From Sipunculus nudus (taxonomy: Eukaryota > Annelida > Sipuncula > Golfingiida > Sipunculidae), in NCBI GenBank assembly GCA_026874595.1, contig CM049313.1, positions 57,431,159-57,495,158 on the forward strand: a stretch of DNA of 64,000 nt. Reading direction: 5' to 3'. The position numbers and the translations under genes are program-made. This document shows, one piece after another, positions 1 to 12,652 of the stretch. The notes beneath the pieces are model-generated. The model saw nothing but the letters and a program-made list of their open reading frames with translations. It ran no database searches and had not been told where the DNA came from. Numbering within the stretch: position 1 is the stretch's first letter; each line of letters starts with the position of its first letter.

Positions 1-340
1 TTCATATACTGCACATGAAAGAAAATCATATGTGCACCAGCAGCAGTTAATTTGAGAAAGATCAAACAAATCCTCTTTGTGATACTGTGTCCAAAATATA
101 ATCACAGATGGGGCTCTTGAGGCCAGATTAGCATTTGGGCAGGTTCATATTTCACCTTGCAGGCACAAATCATCCCCATGAATTTGAGAGAGATCAAATA
201 TATTTATATAAATTCACTTTGACAGACTTTGTCCGAAATATAATCAAGGACTGTGCTCTAGTGGCCATATTGCATTTGGACAGGTCTGTAATTCAACTTG
301 TAGTTACAGATCTTCCCCATGCAATAGACACATCCGATCG
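1..340 (+). repeat. Family C tandem-repeat fragment (about two units)
   Basis: About two units of the same ~137-bp repeat found at 2590-4385. Shared phrases include the AATCATCCCCATGAA motif, 'tcctctttg(t/a)gatactgtg' and 'gtgctctagtggccatatt'. The array runs off the left edge, so its start is not seen. The open frame across 135-533 reads through repeat sequence and is not a gene. Confidence 0.8.
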
Positions 341-2589
341 TGACGTCACAGAAACTAGGTCACTGACCACGTGGTGCTCTGTAAGGCAAAACATGGGCTG
401 CGGCAGGCACTGGACAAGCTATTTACACTACAATACCAGTCTGAGTTACGCTTCATTTTTCTCCCTGTTTAGTGTCATTTTGCATATCAAACACCATAAA
501 CCATGTCATTCTAGTGTCCCTACAATTAACTAGTCATTTTAACTCCAGGAGGCCTTCCCTAGAACATTTAAATTTGCAGCTGACAATCCCACCTGGTGTT
601 TAACATCCTTGCATTTAGTCATGGCTAATCAAGAGGTCAGAGGTTTTCACGCTTCATTCTATAAGTATATATTTGTAATATGCTTTCCTACCACAAGTGC
701 AGTTCCATTCGTGTGACATACATGGACAATTTTATTCACTTAATCAGCAGTAAAATGTCAGACTTAATTCCTTGTTCAGACCTATACCTCCCTGACGGGA
801 GTAAACGTTTGTACCGAAAAGGGAGTACAGCCTTCACTTTGGTGGATCATTTCCCATAACAAATCACATTTCAGAGTTACTTTTTCTAAATATGAAATCT
901 TTATATAAGAATAAATTTATCTTTAGACCTGTCTATCAGCTGATCTAAGTTGAGAATGTCCATGGAAGCTTTATCTGATATGACATAATTAATTACTCAT
1001 TTTCCTTAGTTAATTTGAGACTCATAATCTGTAACAGATATACCTCCTTCACTTAATATTCAATGAATGTTTTCATCTTATAGTTTCTTCTTTGTATAAT
1101 TATTATTATAATTATTATTTTTATTATAATTATCATTATCATCAATAATAAATCATAATAATAACTTTAATAATAATATGAATATCATTAATATCAAAAT
1201 CACTCAAAAGGACAAACCCTAGAAAATTTATATATTGTTAATGTTTTTATAGTTATAATCAATTTTACTTTATTTTAATTTTAATTAAATTATATTCAAA
1301 TCATTCGCCACAAAATTTAAACAAAAAATGTAACTTACAAACTTGCACAACACGATGGCTTTTTCTTTCAAACGAGCACATAACGTTGCATTTATCGACT
1401 ACTACACCTAAATAATTATTTAACTGATTACAATACTATACATCAAAGGAAACCATTCTTTACATTGTTTTACAGTTACTCTTCTCGTAATTATTATTTC
1501 AGTCATGGTTCATATGAAGCACTATATAGCTGGTATTAATTTTTTAATATACTAGTGGGAACCCAGGCAAGGTATTGGAAAACATCACTCATTTAAATTT
1601 AATAATGCGTCATTAATTATATAAAATATGGAAGTTTTTGGTGGGAGGTGCATTATTATTGCCCTTGTTGAAATAAGGATTGGCATTAAGATGTGAATAG
1701 TGATTAATGTGCATGGATTTGATGATATTTCTAATATTTATTGGTCCGGGGGACGGGGGGGGGGGGGGGGTGGCATTTTAGACTAACTTTTTATAAGCCA
1801 TACAAATTATGAAGCAGTTAAGAAGGGATCACATTTTGTAAGTGGACAATATGTTTTCCTCAGTGTCAGTTGGTCACAAAAAAAAACTGATATCCTATAT
1901 AAAGTCGTTCAAGTTTGATTGCATGCAGTTTTTTGTACAGTATAAGACATCACTTGTTGCAACACCATACTCACACTCATATTCACATGTATAGGTCTAT
2001 GATGAGCAGCAAAATTTTTGCAAATTTGCAAGATTATAATATACGTATATAAATTTAAATCTACGTGGCACTATTAAATTGTGTTTAAGAGAGGAGACTG
2101 AATTAAAAGTTGAGTATTCTTGTATATTCGGTAGTATTAGTTTTTAGGGGAGACTGCACCATTTAGTGTATTTCATGCAAGTTATAGGCTACTGTTATAA
2201 ATCATGGATTTTTTTTCACTAAAATTAATCATATTTTCAAGTTGTATAAGCTATATGGAAGACAAGTCTTTTTAGATGTTTAAACTATTTTAACATTTCT
2301 GCCCTACGATCTTATATTCACAAGTGTCATCTCTGATAAAACTGACCAAATATGAGCTGTTGCAGGAAATTGGCTTGTCCCTTTTATTTCAATGGGTGGT
2401 GGCCTAATTTATCGGGATAATTAATTGAACTGTGGGCCATGGCAGAGTCTCTTTTATTTTGATACTGATCAAAGATACAGTGATGCTATTATATAGGTTA
2501 TCTGTGTTGATTATATGGCTGGCAGTCACACTGGGCTGTGCTACTTGCCTTACGGCCCAGTGCGCATGCGCCAGTTGGGGGGCTTTGTT
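341..2589. other. AT-rich noncoding stretch
   Basis: No coding frame with splice or codon support on either strand. It contains an ATT/AAT-rich low-complexity patch (1090-1200) and a run of 16 G at 1755-1770. The short complementary open frames near 2404-2623 look like chance. Confidence 0.6.
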
Positions 2590-4385
2590 TGCAAACATCG
2601 GATGTGTCTATAGAGAAAGGTGAAACATATCCTCTTTGTGATACTGTGTCCAAAATATAATCATGGATGGGGCTCTTGAGGCCATTTTAGCATTTGGACA
2701 GGTCTGTAATTCATCTTGTAGGCACAAATCATCCCATGAATTTGAGAAAGGTCAAACATATATACAGTGAAACCTCATTTTGTTGAAGTCGACAGGACTC
2801 TCAGAAAACTTTGACACATCCGAGGTTTGACACAAGCTGGTTTTATTTGGTAATAATTTTACTAGAGTTGTCCTGAATAAAGAGTCTGTAACTTTAACAT
2901 AAGTGGGTTATTAAACTTAAGCGAGTTATACTCTCACAATATATCCAATTTGAGAGACTTTGTCTAAAATAGAATCATGGATTGTGCACTAGTGGCCATA
3001 TTGGCATTTTGACAGGTCTATAATCCACCTTTTAGGCACAAATCATCCCCATGAAATTGAGATTGACCAAACAAATCCTCTTTGAGATACTGTCCGAAAC
3101 ATAATTATTGATTGTGCTCTAGTGGCCATATTGTCATTTGGACAGGTCTATAATCCACCTTGTAGGCACAAATCATCCCCATGAAATTGAGAAAGATAAA
3201 AAAAATCCTCTTTGAGATACTTTGTGTGAAATATAATCACTAATTGTGCTCTAGTGACCATATTGTCATTTGGACAGGTCTATAATCCACCTTGTAGGAA
3301 CAAATCATCCCCATGAAATTGAGAAAGATCAAACAAATCCTCTTTGAGATACTTTGCCTGAAATATAATCACGGATTGTGCTCTAGTGGCCATATTGTCA
3401 TTTGGACAGGTCTATAATCCACCTTGTAGGCACAAATCATCCCCATGAAATTGAGAAAGATCAAAAAAATCCTCTTTGAGATACTTTGCCTGAAATATAA
3501 TCACGGATTGTGCTCTAGTGACCATATTGTCATTTGGACAGGTCTATAATCCACCTTGTAGGCACAAATCATCCCCATGAAATTGAGAAAGATCAAAAAA
3601 ATCCTCTTTGAGATACTTTGTGTGAAATATAATCACTAATTGTGCTCTAGTGACCATATTGTCATTTGGACAGGTCTATAATCCACCTTGTAGGCACAAA
3701 TCATCCCCATGAAATTGAGAAAGATCAAACAAATCCTCTTTGAGATACTTTGCCTGAAATATAATCACGGATTGTGCTCTAGTGGCCATATTGTCATTTG
3801 GACAGGTCTATAATCCACCTTGTAGGCACAAATCATCCCCATGAAATTGAGATTGACCAAACAAATCCTCTTTGAGATACTGTCTGAAATATAATCATGG
3901 ATTGTGCTCTAGTGGCCGTATTGTCATTTGGACAGGTCTAATATCCACCTTGTAGGCACAAATCATCCACATGAAATTGGGAATGATAAAAAATCCTCTT
4001 TGAGATACTTTGTGTGAAATATAATCACAGATTGTGCTCTAGTGACCATATTGTCATTTAGACAGGTCTATAATCCACCTTGTAGGCACAAATCATCCCC
4101 ATGAAATTGAGAAAGGTCAAACAAATCCTCTTTGAGATACATTGCCTGAAATAAAATACAGGTTGTCCTCTGGTGGCCACTTATGAATATGGCCAGATCA
4201 GTAATTGAGAGGGCAGTAGCCCTGACTGTTAAACCAATCATCCCTATGAATCTGAGATGGATCAAATATATTCTTTCTGAGACACTGCATGTGAAAGAAA
4301 GTTGCATTGATGGATGGAAGGACAGCCCAACAGAACAACAAGGCGATCACTATAGGGCACTACTTTTCAAGTGGGTCCCTTATAA
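2590..4385 (+). repeat. Family C pearl-like element, ~137-bp tandem array
   Basis: At least ten head-to-tail units of ~137 bp. Each carries the AATCATCCCCATGAAATTGA phrase, 'aaatcctctttgagatactttg', 'attgtgctctagtggccat' and 'gacaggtctataatccacc'. Neighbouring units between 3050 and 4150 are nearly identical, which suggests recent unequal exchange or gene conversion. The 3' end (about 4330-4385) has GCGATCACTATAGGGC followed by GTGGGTCCC and TAATAAA, matching the end of the complete family C copy at 62282-63561. No 5' AACAAG start was identified. Confidence 0.85.
2767..2942. mobile_element. Short MITE-like insertion inside the family C array
   Basis: About 175 bp interrupts one repeat unit. 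The unit breaks after 'aggtcaaacatata' and resumes at 'tatccaatttgagagac'. The insert begins TACAGTGAAACCTC, which resembles the ends of pogo/Tigger-like MITEs inserting at TA. The right end does not show a clear matching inverted repeat, so the copy may be truncated or the assignment wrong. Confidence 0.4.
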
Positions 4386-5399
4386 TAAACTTGCCCTTAA
4401 TATTTGATTCTGTTTATGAACACCATAAATTCTTGATCTGTTATTTAGCATAATTATTACTGGTGCAACGTCTGTTGTATGGGTTATGAGGAACTCAACT
4501 GAGAACTGAGAGAAAAGACACAATTAAATATGTATATAAAACAGACTATACTGTCAAAAAAGATAATATTAAATTAAGAGCAAATGTTATAATTTCTGTT
4601 TGATTGTTGGAAGTGGAGGCTTTGAGGGTATTAAAATAGGTTTGCATTTCTGTTAACACTGGCCAACAATCTTTATTACATACAGTATATGTAAAAAAAT
4701 TCTTTGACATACTTATAATACTCATACTCAAGACAATAACTCATGATGTCTCAGAGTTTAAGCCTTTTGATTTGGCATTTATTCATCACTGACATCATAT
4801 GGTGGTGAGTTTTTGGTATATTTAGTGAAACTGTTAAAAATGGCCTGGTCAAAAATAAAGTCAGCATGTTCTGACAGATTCTTTCAAACTTTTGCACACT
4901 GGTTCATACCTGATGTAGGAACACATGATTAAAGACTTTAATAACATGTGCCCTTGTCTTGTAACAATAAATCATCCTGTAATATTTTCATATATGGGCC
5001 CATGAGGTCCAATATCACATACTGTCATATGAAATCACTGAATGAGCTAAAAATAGTATACTGGAAAGGCTAAAAGAAATGTCCAGAGATGTTTAAATGA
5101 TGTTCAATGTACATGTGCTCTGTTAAAGTAATTCATAAGAGGAGCGTGACTCATGATGTCTCAGGTTAAGACCTTTCAAACTCTGACATAACAGTTTGCT
5201 CATCATTGACATCATATGGTGAGATTTGTATTGGTATGTACATGTACAAACCAATTATTTAAATTAGCGATGTCACAGATGTTCTAGAGAGAAACCTGAC
5301 AGTAAATTAAGATTGGTCACTTCTGTTCAGTTTTGAAATATCATGGAAATCATAAAGAAAAGTTAAGGGATGGCAGGTATGTTGAAAACTACTGATTTC
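4386..5399. other. Noncoding DNA with a short direct duplication
   Basis: No gene seen. A ~85-bp segment at about 4735-4815 ('actcatgatgtctcag...gacatcatatggtg') recurs diverged at about 5150-5240. Confidence 0.5.
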
Positions 5400-6325
5400 A
5401 AAAGTGTTGAGGGATAAGGTTGCAAGATGGCAAACCATGGCTGAATTCTTTTGAATGAGACTAAGATTACATTATCAAAACATCACCTGTTCTTTCTGCA
5501 CTGTTCTCCAGCAGTTTAAGGACTTAATTAATCCAGCTGGAACATAACTCACAAGTGCTCTAGAAAGTCAGGTGTTAACCCTATTGAAAAAGAGCCAAGT
5601 TTTGCCAACCTGTTCCCTTACACCAGATCTTATAAAGAAGGCAAATTCCTCTAAGACAATGACTGAACCCCCACCCCCACCCCCCACCCCACCAGAAGAA
5701 GTTTCAAACCACTGATTAATATAACTGAGATGTGACCATCCTGATAGTTTCATGTGGAGCTAATGTGCCAACAAGACAATGTGGCAACAATACACAATGT
5801 GCCAACAAGAACAAATGTGGCACAGAACTAATGTGGCACCATGAGCTTATAAGGCATCAAGAACTAATATGACATCAAGATCTTATGATGGGCCAGAAGA
5901 CAATGTGACAAAATAAAATAAACATGCAACTGCACCATGAATTGTAAAAAGTGATTTGAGTATGAACCCCTTGTCATTACTGAATTTAAAACAACATGAC
6001 ACTGATATTATAAAACTGACTATTAAACATATATAAATTTTTGTTAAATTTAGGCAGGAATCCTAGAAACTACTTAGTCCAAGATTTTGGGCAAGGTTGC
6101 AAAATGACAATACATGGCTAGAATTCTTTCAAGTAAGACTAAGGCAAACATTAATAAAACATCACCTGTTCTTTCTGCACTGTTCTCCAGCAGTTTAAGG
6201 ACTTAATTAATCCAGCTGGAACATAACTCACAAGTGCTCTAGAAAGTCAGGTGTAAACCCTATTAAACAAGAGCCAAATTTTGCCAACCTGTTCCCTTAC
6301 ACCAGATCTTATAAAGAAGCAGATT
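5400..6325. repeat. Direct repeat pair of ~235 bp
   Basis: The segment at about 5405-5640 recurs at about 6090-6322. The inner 160 bp is almost identical in both, from 'catcacctgttctttctgc' to 'ccagatcttataaagaag'. They lie ~680 bp apart in the same orientation. This may be a local duplication or the ends of an unrecognised element. No coding sequence lies between them. Confidence 0.7.
5755..5895 (+). repeat. Degenerate ~17-20 bp minisatellite
   Basis: Repeated 'aatgtggcaacaagaac'-type units (variants: atgtgccaacaagac, atgtggcacagaacta, ggcatcaagaactaat) decay along the stretch. Noncoding. Confidence 0.55.
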
Positions 6326-8848
6326 AATTCCAAATTAGACATGAAAGTAGTCTTTTCACACATGGTAGGTAAGGATTCCATCACTGCCAATGTTTAAAAA
6401 AACCACTGCTTGATAAAAACAAAAGTAGAAAGAATAGCCTGACTCCCAGGCTAGACGCTTAAGCACCTGATGCCAATAGGCAAAACAGACTGGCAAACAA
6501 ATTGAAACAGACTCAACAAAACAAGTACCAATAATATGCAGTAAAATAGCAAAGTGCTATTAGAGTTGCCAGTGATATCTTTGTTTATTAATAAATTTTA
6601 AACAAGTAGTCATATATTATGGGAGCTGATCATGCTGTTTATAATCATATTTATTCAAGAATTTTAGCCTTTTCTTTTCATCTGACATATCATTTGTTAC
6701 GGACATCACACAGCAAAAAAATAATGAAAAGGTGGATAAGAAATGACAATGCATGCTGTTACACTTTATCATTTAATACCACAACACAAAAGTAATTTGG
6801 TAAATATTGAACTGTACACACCAACCAGGCAATTCTGTTGAATCTAGGCAAGGAAGGTGGACCAAATTAAAAATTATAAAAGTGAAAAAAATTAAATATC
6901 AAACAAAAGTAAACACTTGATCAATGATACCTTAATATCTAAGGTCTCAATTTTTAAATTTTCATTAAAATCAAACATCATGACTGAAGTGAAAATTTAA
7001 TCACATGAAGACAATTTGATTTGGATAAAATTCACTTGGTCAATGCACCAAATATTCCTGGAAATTGACTGGAGTTACAATGGTTTGGTCTCCAGAAATA
7101 ATTTTTCTTCATTTATGTGAAACACTTAGGAAAATGTTGAGAGTCATTTGTGATAAAGTCACAGGCAGGAATCATGTGGGAGGTACATTTTCTATGCATG
7201 TTTTTCCTCTTTTTTTTGTTGTTTTTTTTTTTTTGTTTGCATCACCATGTTTTCGAGCTTTTGTCTGTAACAACCCCTGCTGTTTGTGAACACTGTTTAT
7301 TTTTGTTGTTTTAGGGTTGTCGTTTTATTTTTATGCTCATATGGTGATGTAACATATTTATGCACATGTTACTCATCCCACTGACTTTTTTTTTGCCTGG
7401 CAGGTTGCTTTGAACCTGAAAGACTTTGTTGATAGAGTTTTGGAACAAACAAGATCACAAATAACCACTTTCATATTTAAGAGAAACTTATCAACAGTAA
7501 ATCAGTCAATTCCTTAGATTTTGACTCTCTTTATTCTTTTTATCATGGCTGATTTTTCTTGAAAATTTTTTTTTCTTCAAAAGGATACATGGTGCAATGA
7601 CTCAAGAATAAAACAAAATAAAAAATAAAGTAAAATAAGGAAAAAAAATCCCTAAATTTTTGTCCAGTATTCAATGTTTCTTGCTGAATAAAACAATGCT
7701 TTGATCTTGATGTTACTTATGAATTTTAACCTGCATGTTGTGATGAAGTGGTGACACTTGCCCAAGCATAAGAGCAATGTCATTTCTTATCCATGTTATC
7801 ATTATCCACTTAGTGATGTCAATAACAGAGTATTTAAAAAAAACTGACACAGGATGCCAGCGACAAGGCAATGGTCTTTTCATTAGTCTAATAACGAAGG
7901 TGCCAACAGTAAAGTATCATCAAATTGATGCTTCCATGGTCTAAGATTTGTGCTTCATTAACAAGTGATTGGTCTGAAAACCATCAAAGACCATGGCTAA
8001 GGTACAAAAATGTAACAAAAAAGAAAGTGGTCAGAAACCAACTTCCTCCACAAGGATCATCATCAAACCACAGCCTTCACAGGAATATTTTGTCAGGATT
8101 CAACATCTCTTTAAACTCATAAGTACCACAATAACTTATCTTGGCTTCAACTGGGACAAAAAAACTGGGCCACTTATAGAAAGAAAACCTCTGAATGAAA
8201 AAAAAAAACAAAGGATTGTGCTCAAGGTTACCATCCAATTCTAAACACTGAATGACTTGTAGTATCTTTATGTCACAAGGCTGTGCTTAAGTATTTGTTT
8301 GATAAACTGTACTGTTAGAAAATGTTTGTGGAATTCTTCGGCAACATATATATTTATTTACAGATGAAACTTTGATGGTTACTATATAGAATTGCTTCAT
8401 ATATATTCTCATGCTACTAGTCAATTTTAGGTTAAATCAAAAGTTACCCACAAAGGACTTACTGCCTCCATTTCACCTTTTATAAACATATATTATGGTT
8501 ATGAGTGAACATGTTAAATGCAGGTCTATCATATGGAAGATGCCGTAGATTGATTTTCTTTGTACATTTGTGTTTCAATAATTTGTTGAATTATAACAGT
8601 TGTATGGGTGAGAATAAATAATGGTTTCCTTTCTCTCAGTTCTCAGAAGACAGAAGTGTCGGATTACTTTGGTGCTTTTGCTACTCTGCTAATGACAAAA
8701 CAGAGGGAGACAAACTTAAATGATCACTGTAAAATAATATCTGACAATCCTACTTAAATTGCTGACTGACCTTGTAGAAAAGGAACAGAGTCTAGCCCAG
8801 TATATTTATCACTGATGGCTGACCTGGTGGAACAGGTAGACAAGTCTG
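6326..8848. other. AT-rich noncoding stretch, no gene seen
   Basis: Contains poly-T and poly-A tracts (for example 7208-7236). The open frames at 7065-7289 and 7925-8244 are short, overlap in several frames and have no recognisable motif or splice support. Confidence 0.55.
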
Positions 8849-10046
8849 AACAAGTGACCCTTGGGTCACGACACTCAGCAGACTAGGAGGACATTCACAA
8901 AAGGAAAGTTATCATCTGAATGCCAAATTTTGTGTGTGGTATCCCCATTCAGCTGCAGCAATTAAAGTTCTTCAAAAGCAACAAGTCCCAAAAGTTCCAT
9001 GATAATTTGTCAAGCCATTCCCATGAAATCTACCCTTTTTGTATGCAGGGAGCTGAGAATATGTTTCTCATGCACATTTAAGAAGAACATTCCTGGATTT
9101 CAAGACAAAAAATTCTAATCCTGCAGTAAAGTTTTTCATCCAGTTTAAAGTTTTGTCTGGATATTTAAAATGTTTTGGTCAGTGATATAGGTCACTTTGA
9201 GCTAATATTAGGTTTCCATAGAGATAGCCTCAGATGTTTCGCTGTGTAGCACTCAAATTATGGATCACCATGACCTATTTCAGGTTTCCATGGAGATTGC
9301 CTAAGATGTCCCTGTATATAAAGGGTTACTGAAAATCATGTTTTTGGCCCACAGTTTACAATAAACAGGTTACTAAGACCTAATTTCATGTTTCCAGAAA
9401 GATTTGAATGGAGCCCCATCTGTGTAACATAAGAAGATTCTCATTAGAAAAATTTGTGCCATGCCCCATCTGACTGAACGGGTGCTCAAAATCATGCTTA
9501 AGCCTCTAGTTCACAGAATGTAGGTTATCATGACCTAACTTCGGATTCCTATTGAGACTGGCCTAGGACCTCAGCTGATGTACAGCTAGACGGAAGTTTA
9601 TAGGTCACAGGTTATTTCATCCAAAGGTCTCAAAAATAGAGAAAATTTGCCTAAAAATATGAAAGATAAGGTGGTGCCACCAGTCTTCAGGAAAAGATGA
9701 AACACTCCATGATCAATATGCATTGAACAATCATGGTAATCAATGCATTGGTTATTCATATACACTGGAGTTTGTGTTAAGTTTAAAATTATTCTAGGAG
9801 GTACTTTCAAACTCAATAGCTTGAAGATATATGTTATAGTGACCTAATTACAGGTTTCCAATGTTTTTTTTTAAAGAAGATTTTTTATGGACCTCTATGG
9901 GTTTTCTGTTAGAATTTTCTTGGTCGAGCAATTCAGATTTGTGCCCTGTTAATGGACAGAAGGACCGACGGACAGACTAAAGGACAACAGACAAAAGAGT
10001 GTTCACTATAGCTGAGATGAATTTTAGTCAGCAGAGCTTTGAAAAA
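8849..10046 (+). mobile_element. Pearl/HINE-like element, family A (diverged copy)
   Basis: Starts with AACAAGTGACCCTTGGGTCA, the family A 5' motif (AACAAGTGRCCCATGGGYCA in better copies). The core holds tandem ~155-bp units with 'aggttatcatgacctaa' (9532) and 'ggatcaccatgacct' phrases. The 3' part has a GACGGACAGAC microsatellite (9968-9990) followed by a degenerate 'cactatagctgagatga...cagcagagct' tail. No protein coding. Confidence 0.65.
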
Positions 10047-10545
10047 ATAAATGCCTTGGGCAAATGATCAAGGAAATTTGGTTCAGAAGTCAAACCTTAT
10101 GCATGGCAAGCTTAAGTTACCTCCTTACAAATAAAATATGTCTATGTTATATATACTTACGATTAAAAAAAATTATACAAATGCATTTATATATATATTT
10201 ATGAATCAGTAACAGATGCAAATAAAGGTGCAACAAATATATAATTATATATATATACAAAAATATAGGGATCCCAACATCTTATTAAAAAATTCTGTGT
10301 TTTGACCAAATTTTAATGCTGTTTTAATGGCAGTTTCCAGGAGTGCCATAAGATATGGCAATATTAAAATTAATTTGTAAAATCTTGTAATTTGTACATT
10401 CTATGGTGTATTCTATTTGTACATCAAAATATATATTGTAAAAAGACCACTTCCTGTACATGAATTATACTTTCTTTTCTGTTCCAAAATGTGAGTGGGA
10501 TCCCTAAAATATACATATATAAATATATAGAGATCGACAGATAAA
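10047..10545. other. AT-rich noncoding, no gene seen
   Basis: TATA-rich low-complexity sequence around 10140-10260 and 10500-10540. Confidence 0.55.
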
Positions 10546-10760
10546 TATAGAGAGAGTGGAGGGAACTTAATTGACATTTTATTCAATAATATTTTCTGAA
10601 TTATAATTTGTAAGAGATTGAAAGATAAATATAGAGAGAGAAGGGAACATTTTATTCAATAATATTTTCTGAATTATAATTTGTATGAGATAGAAAGATA
10701 AATAAAGAGAGAGAAGGGAACATTTTATTCAATAATATTTTCTGAATTATAATTTGTTGC
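10546..10760 (+). repeat. Tandem repeat, 73-bp period, three copies
   Basis: The phrase 'attcaataatattttctgaa' occurs at 10581, 10654 and 10727, exactly 73 bp apart. Each unit also has 'gagagagaagggaac' and 'agatagaaagataaata'. The first copy carries a small insertion (cttaattga). Confidence 0.85.
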
Positions 10761-11582
10761 ACCCTTATATAAGTGAGTGACTGCCAGGAGCATACATCAT
10801 AGCTGGAATTTAAAGGTACAATAAATATGTAAAGGTACAATAAAATTATTACATAATCAGGGACCATCCGCTCACTTAGTCCCGGCCACATGTTAAACCT
10901 GAAAAGTGTGGCATAATTTAGAGGTCAGGGAATAATATCACGTGAATTTCCCTGGTTTACTGAAAACAACACAACGTCCGGGTAAATCATATTGCCACCA
11001 AAATAAATGCCAAATCAAGTGAAAAATATTTAACAAGCTAATTCCAGCCATGATGCACACAATAAAACTACTAAAAACTAACTACATGAATGAAAAGAAA
11101 TGAGAAATGAATGATATGGTAATGACAGATGGATGAAATGGGGCCCACCCTCCCCCCCAATTAGAAAACCGAAGTAGTACATGTACATTTTTTTCCAAAA
11201 TATACGTGTGACCCAGCCCCTAAGCCCTCCCTCCCCCCAGTGTTCCCAATTTTGAAGCGAAAACAGAAAGTACATGTACATTTTGAAAAATATCTTCTTG
11301 GGAAATTACCAATGAATCTGGTGTCCAGCAAGGACAAGGTTGTGCCCAGAGTCCAATAGGAAATATTTGGTTTTAATTTGTATTGTGTGCTAAAGAGTAA
11401 ATGGGTACAATTTCATTTGTATATTTTGCCAAAGAGAAATTAAGCGCAATTTCCTTTGAATAAAATGCCAAAGAAAAAACTTGAACAATTTAATGTTCTT
11501 CAGATTTTAATTGAATTTTATATATTTAAAATAAATAATGCCAAAAATAACAGTGTTTGCATATTGTTTAATTCAAATATTT
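10761..11582. other. Downstream flank / likely 3' UTR of the 429-aa gene
   Basis: No coding frame with support. The minus-strand gene stops at 11585-11583, so the part nearest 11582 should hold its 3' UTR. ATTAAA-type variant signals are visible on the minus strand near 11510 and 11490. No clear AATAAA is seen. Confidence 0.4.
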
Positions 11583-12652
11583 TTATCGATTACCAAAGGT
11601 TTCCGTCAAAATTTCCTTCCATTTATTGATCATTGATCTTACTTTTAATACCTTTTTTGGTCTTTTATTTGTGGACTTTAGGCCTGCTGGTCCTGACTGA
11701 ACACCAGAGGAAGTTGAGGGGACTGGGGAGGAGGTAGTGGGCGGTGATGACGGGGAAGAGGAGGAGGGGGAAGTATAAGAACGAACTGAAGCTGGGGAGG
11801 AGGCGGTGGTAGGATGAAGATGGGTTGAGGCCGGGGCGGAAGTGGAGGGGACTGGGGAGGAGGTAGTGGGCGTTGATGATGGGGAAGAGGAGGAGGGGGA
11901 AGTGCAAGAACGGACCGAGGCTGGGGAGGAGGTGGTTGATGGATGCAGACGGGCTGAGGCTGGGGCTGAGGTTGGGGAGGTGGAAGGTTGGTGTGGGGCA
12001 GGGGTCACAGAGGTGCTAGGGGAGGGGCGGGGACTGTTGGAGGTCATGGAGGGAGTTTTGATGATACACCATGAGGAGAGGGAGGGTGAAGGGGTGGTGT
12101 TTGAGCCCTGGGTGGAGGGGGGAGAAGGGGGCTGTACATGGACTGATGGAACAGGGCTCCTGACAACTTCCCAAGAATCACTATGAGACCCATGAACACC
12201 CACCCTGAGGCGTTTTGCGGGGTGAGAGTCCTCAGAGTCAGTGTCAAAGACACTGCTCCTCTTCTGACCCCGCTGAGCTGAACGATATGCTTCTACAGAT
12301 TCTAAAACCTCCTGAGGAAAGGTATCCTGGCGGTCACTCACTTCGAACAGGACCGCATCTAACTCACTTTGTAACTCATCATTGCGGTCTCTGGTCTGGC
12401 GCAGCTCCTCTGTTGTTGTGGCGTGGTCCTTACGGACCTCGGCCAGCTGGCTATTGGCCCGGTCCAGCTGTGACTGCAGGTCCGTGACTTTTGTGGTCAA
12501 GGACTGGACCTGGACCTGCAGTTGCTGGACCAGACCTGTGGCTGTGGCCAGCTGGCCTGTGAGCTGCGCCTGCACCTGTTGCTGGTTCTGGTGCCCCACA
12601 CTCAGACCATCACCAATCAGTTTGGCCACCACCTTGACCGACTCACTTCTTT
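11583..12652 (-). CDS. Last exon of the 429-aa gene (coiled coil, Ser/Pro-rich tail)
   Basis: Acceptor TATTCCACAG ends at 12653. An open frame continues upstream of it to an in-frame ATG at 12680, but that is probably intronic read-through, because splicing from exon 3 joins in frame at 12652. The exon is notably GC-rich compared with surrounding DNA. It encodes the coiled coil, the basic PAKRLRV cluster and the Ser/Pro/Thr tail. A direct duplication of ~129 bp (about 11700-11900) yields two similar ~43-residue blocks, each ending SSPVPSTS. Stop TAA lies at 11585-11583. Confidence 0.75.

Noticed and set aside
135-533. 132-aa open frame
   Set aside because: Reads through family C repeat units and unique AT-rich DNA. 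No motif.
2590-4385. CRISPR-like regular repeats
   Set aside because: Units are contiguous ~137-bp tandem repeats without unique spacers, in a eukaryotic context with introns.
5482-6322. LTR pair from the 160-bp direct repeats
   Set aside because: Too short, no target duplication or internal Gag/Pol, and the similarity tapers gradually upstream, so a local duplication is simpler.
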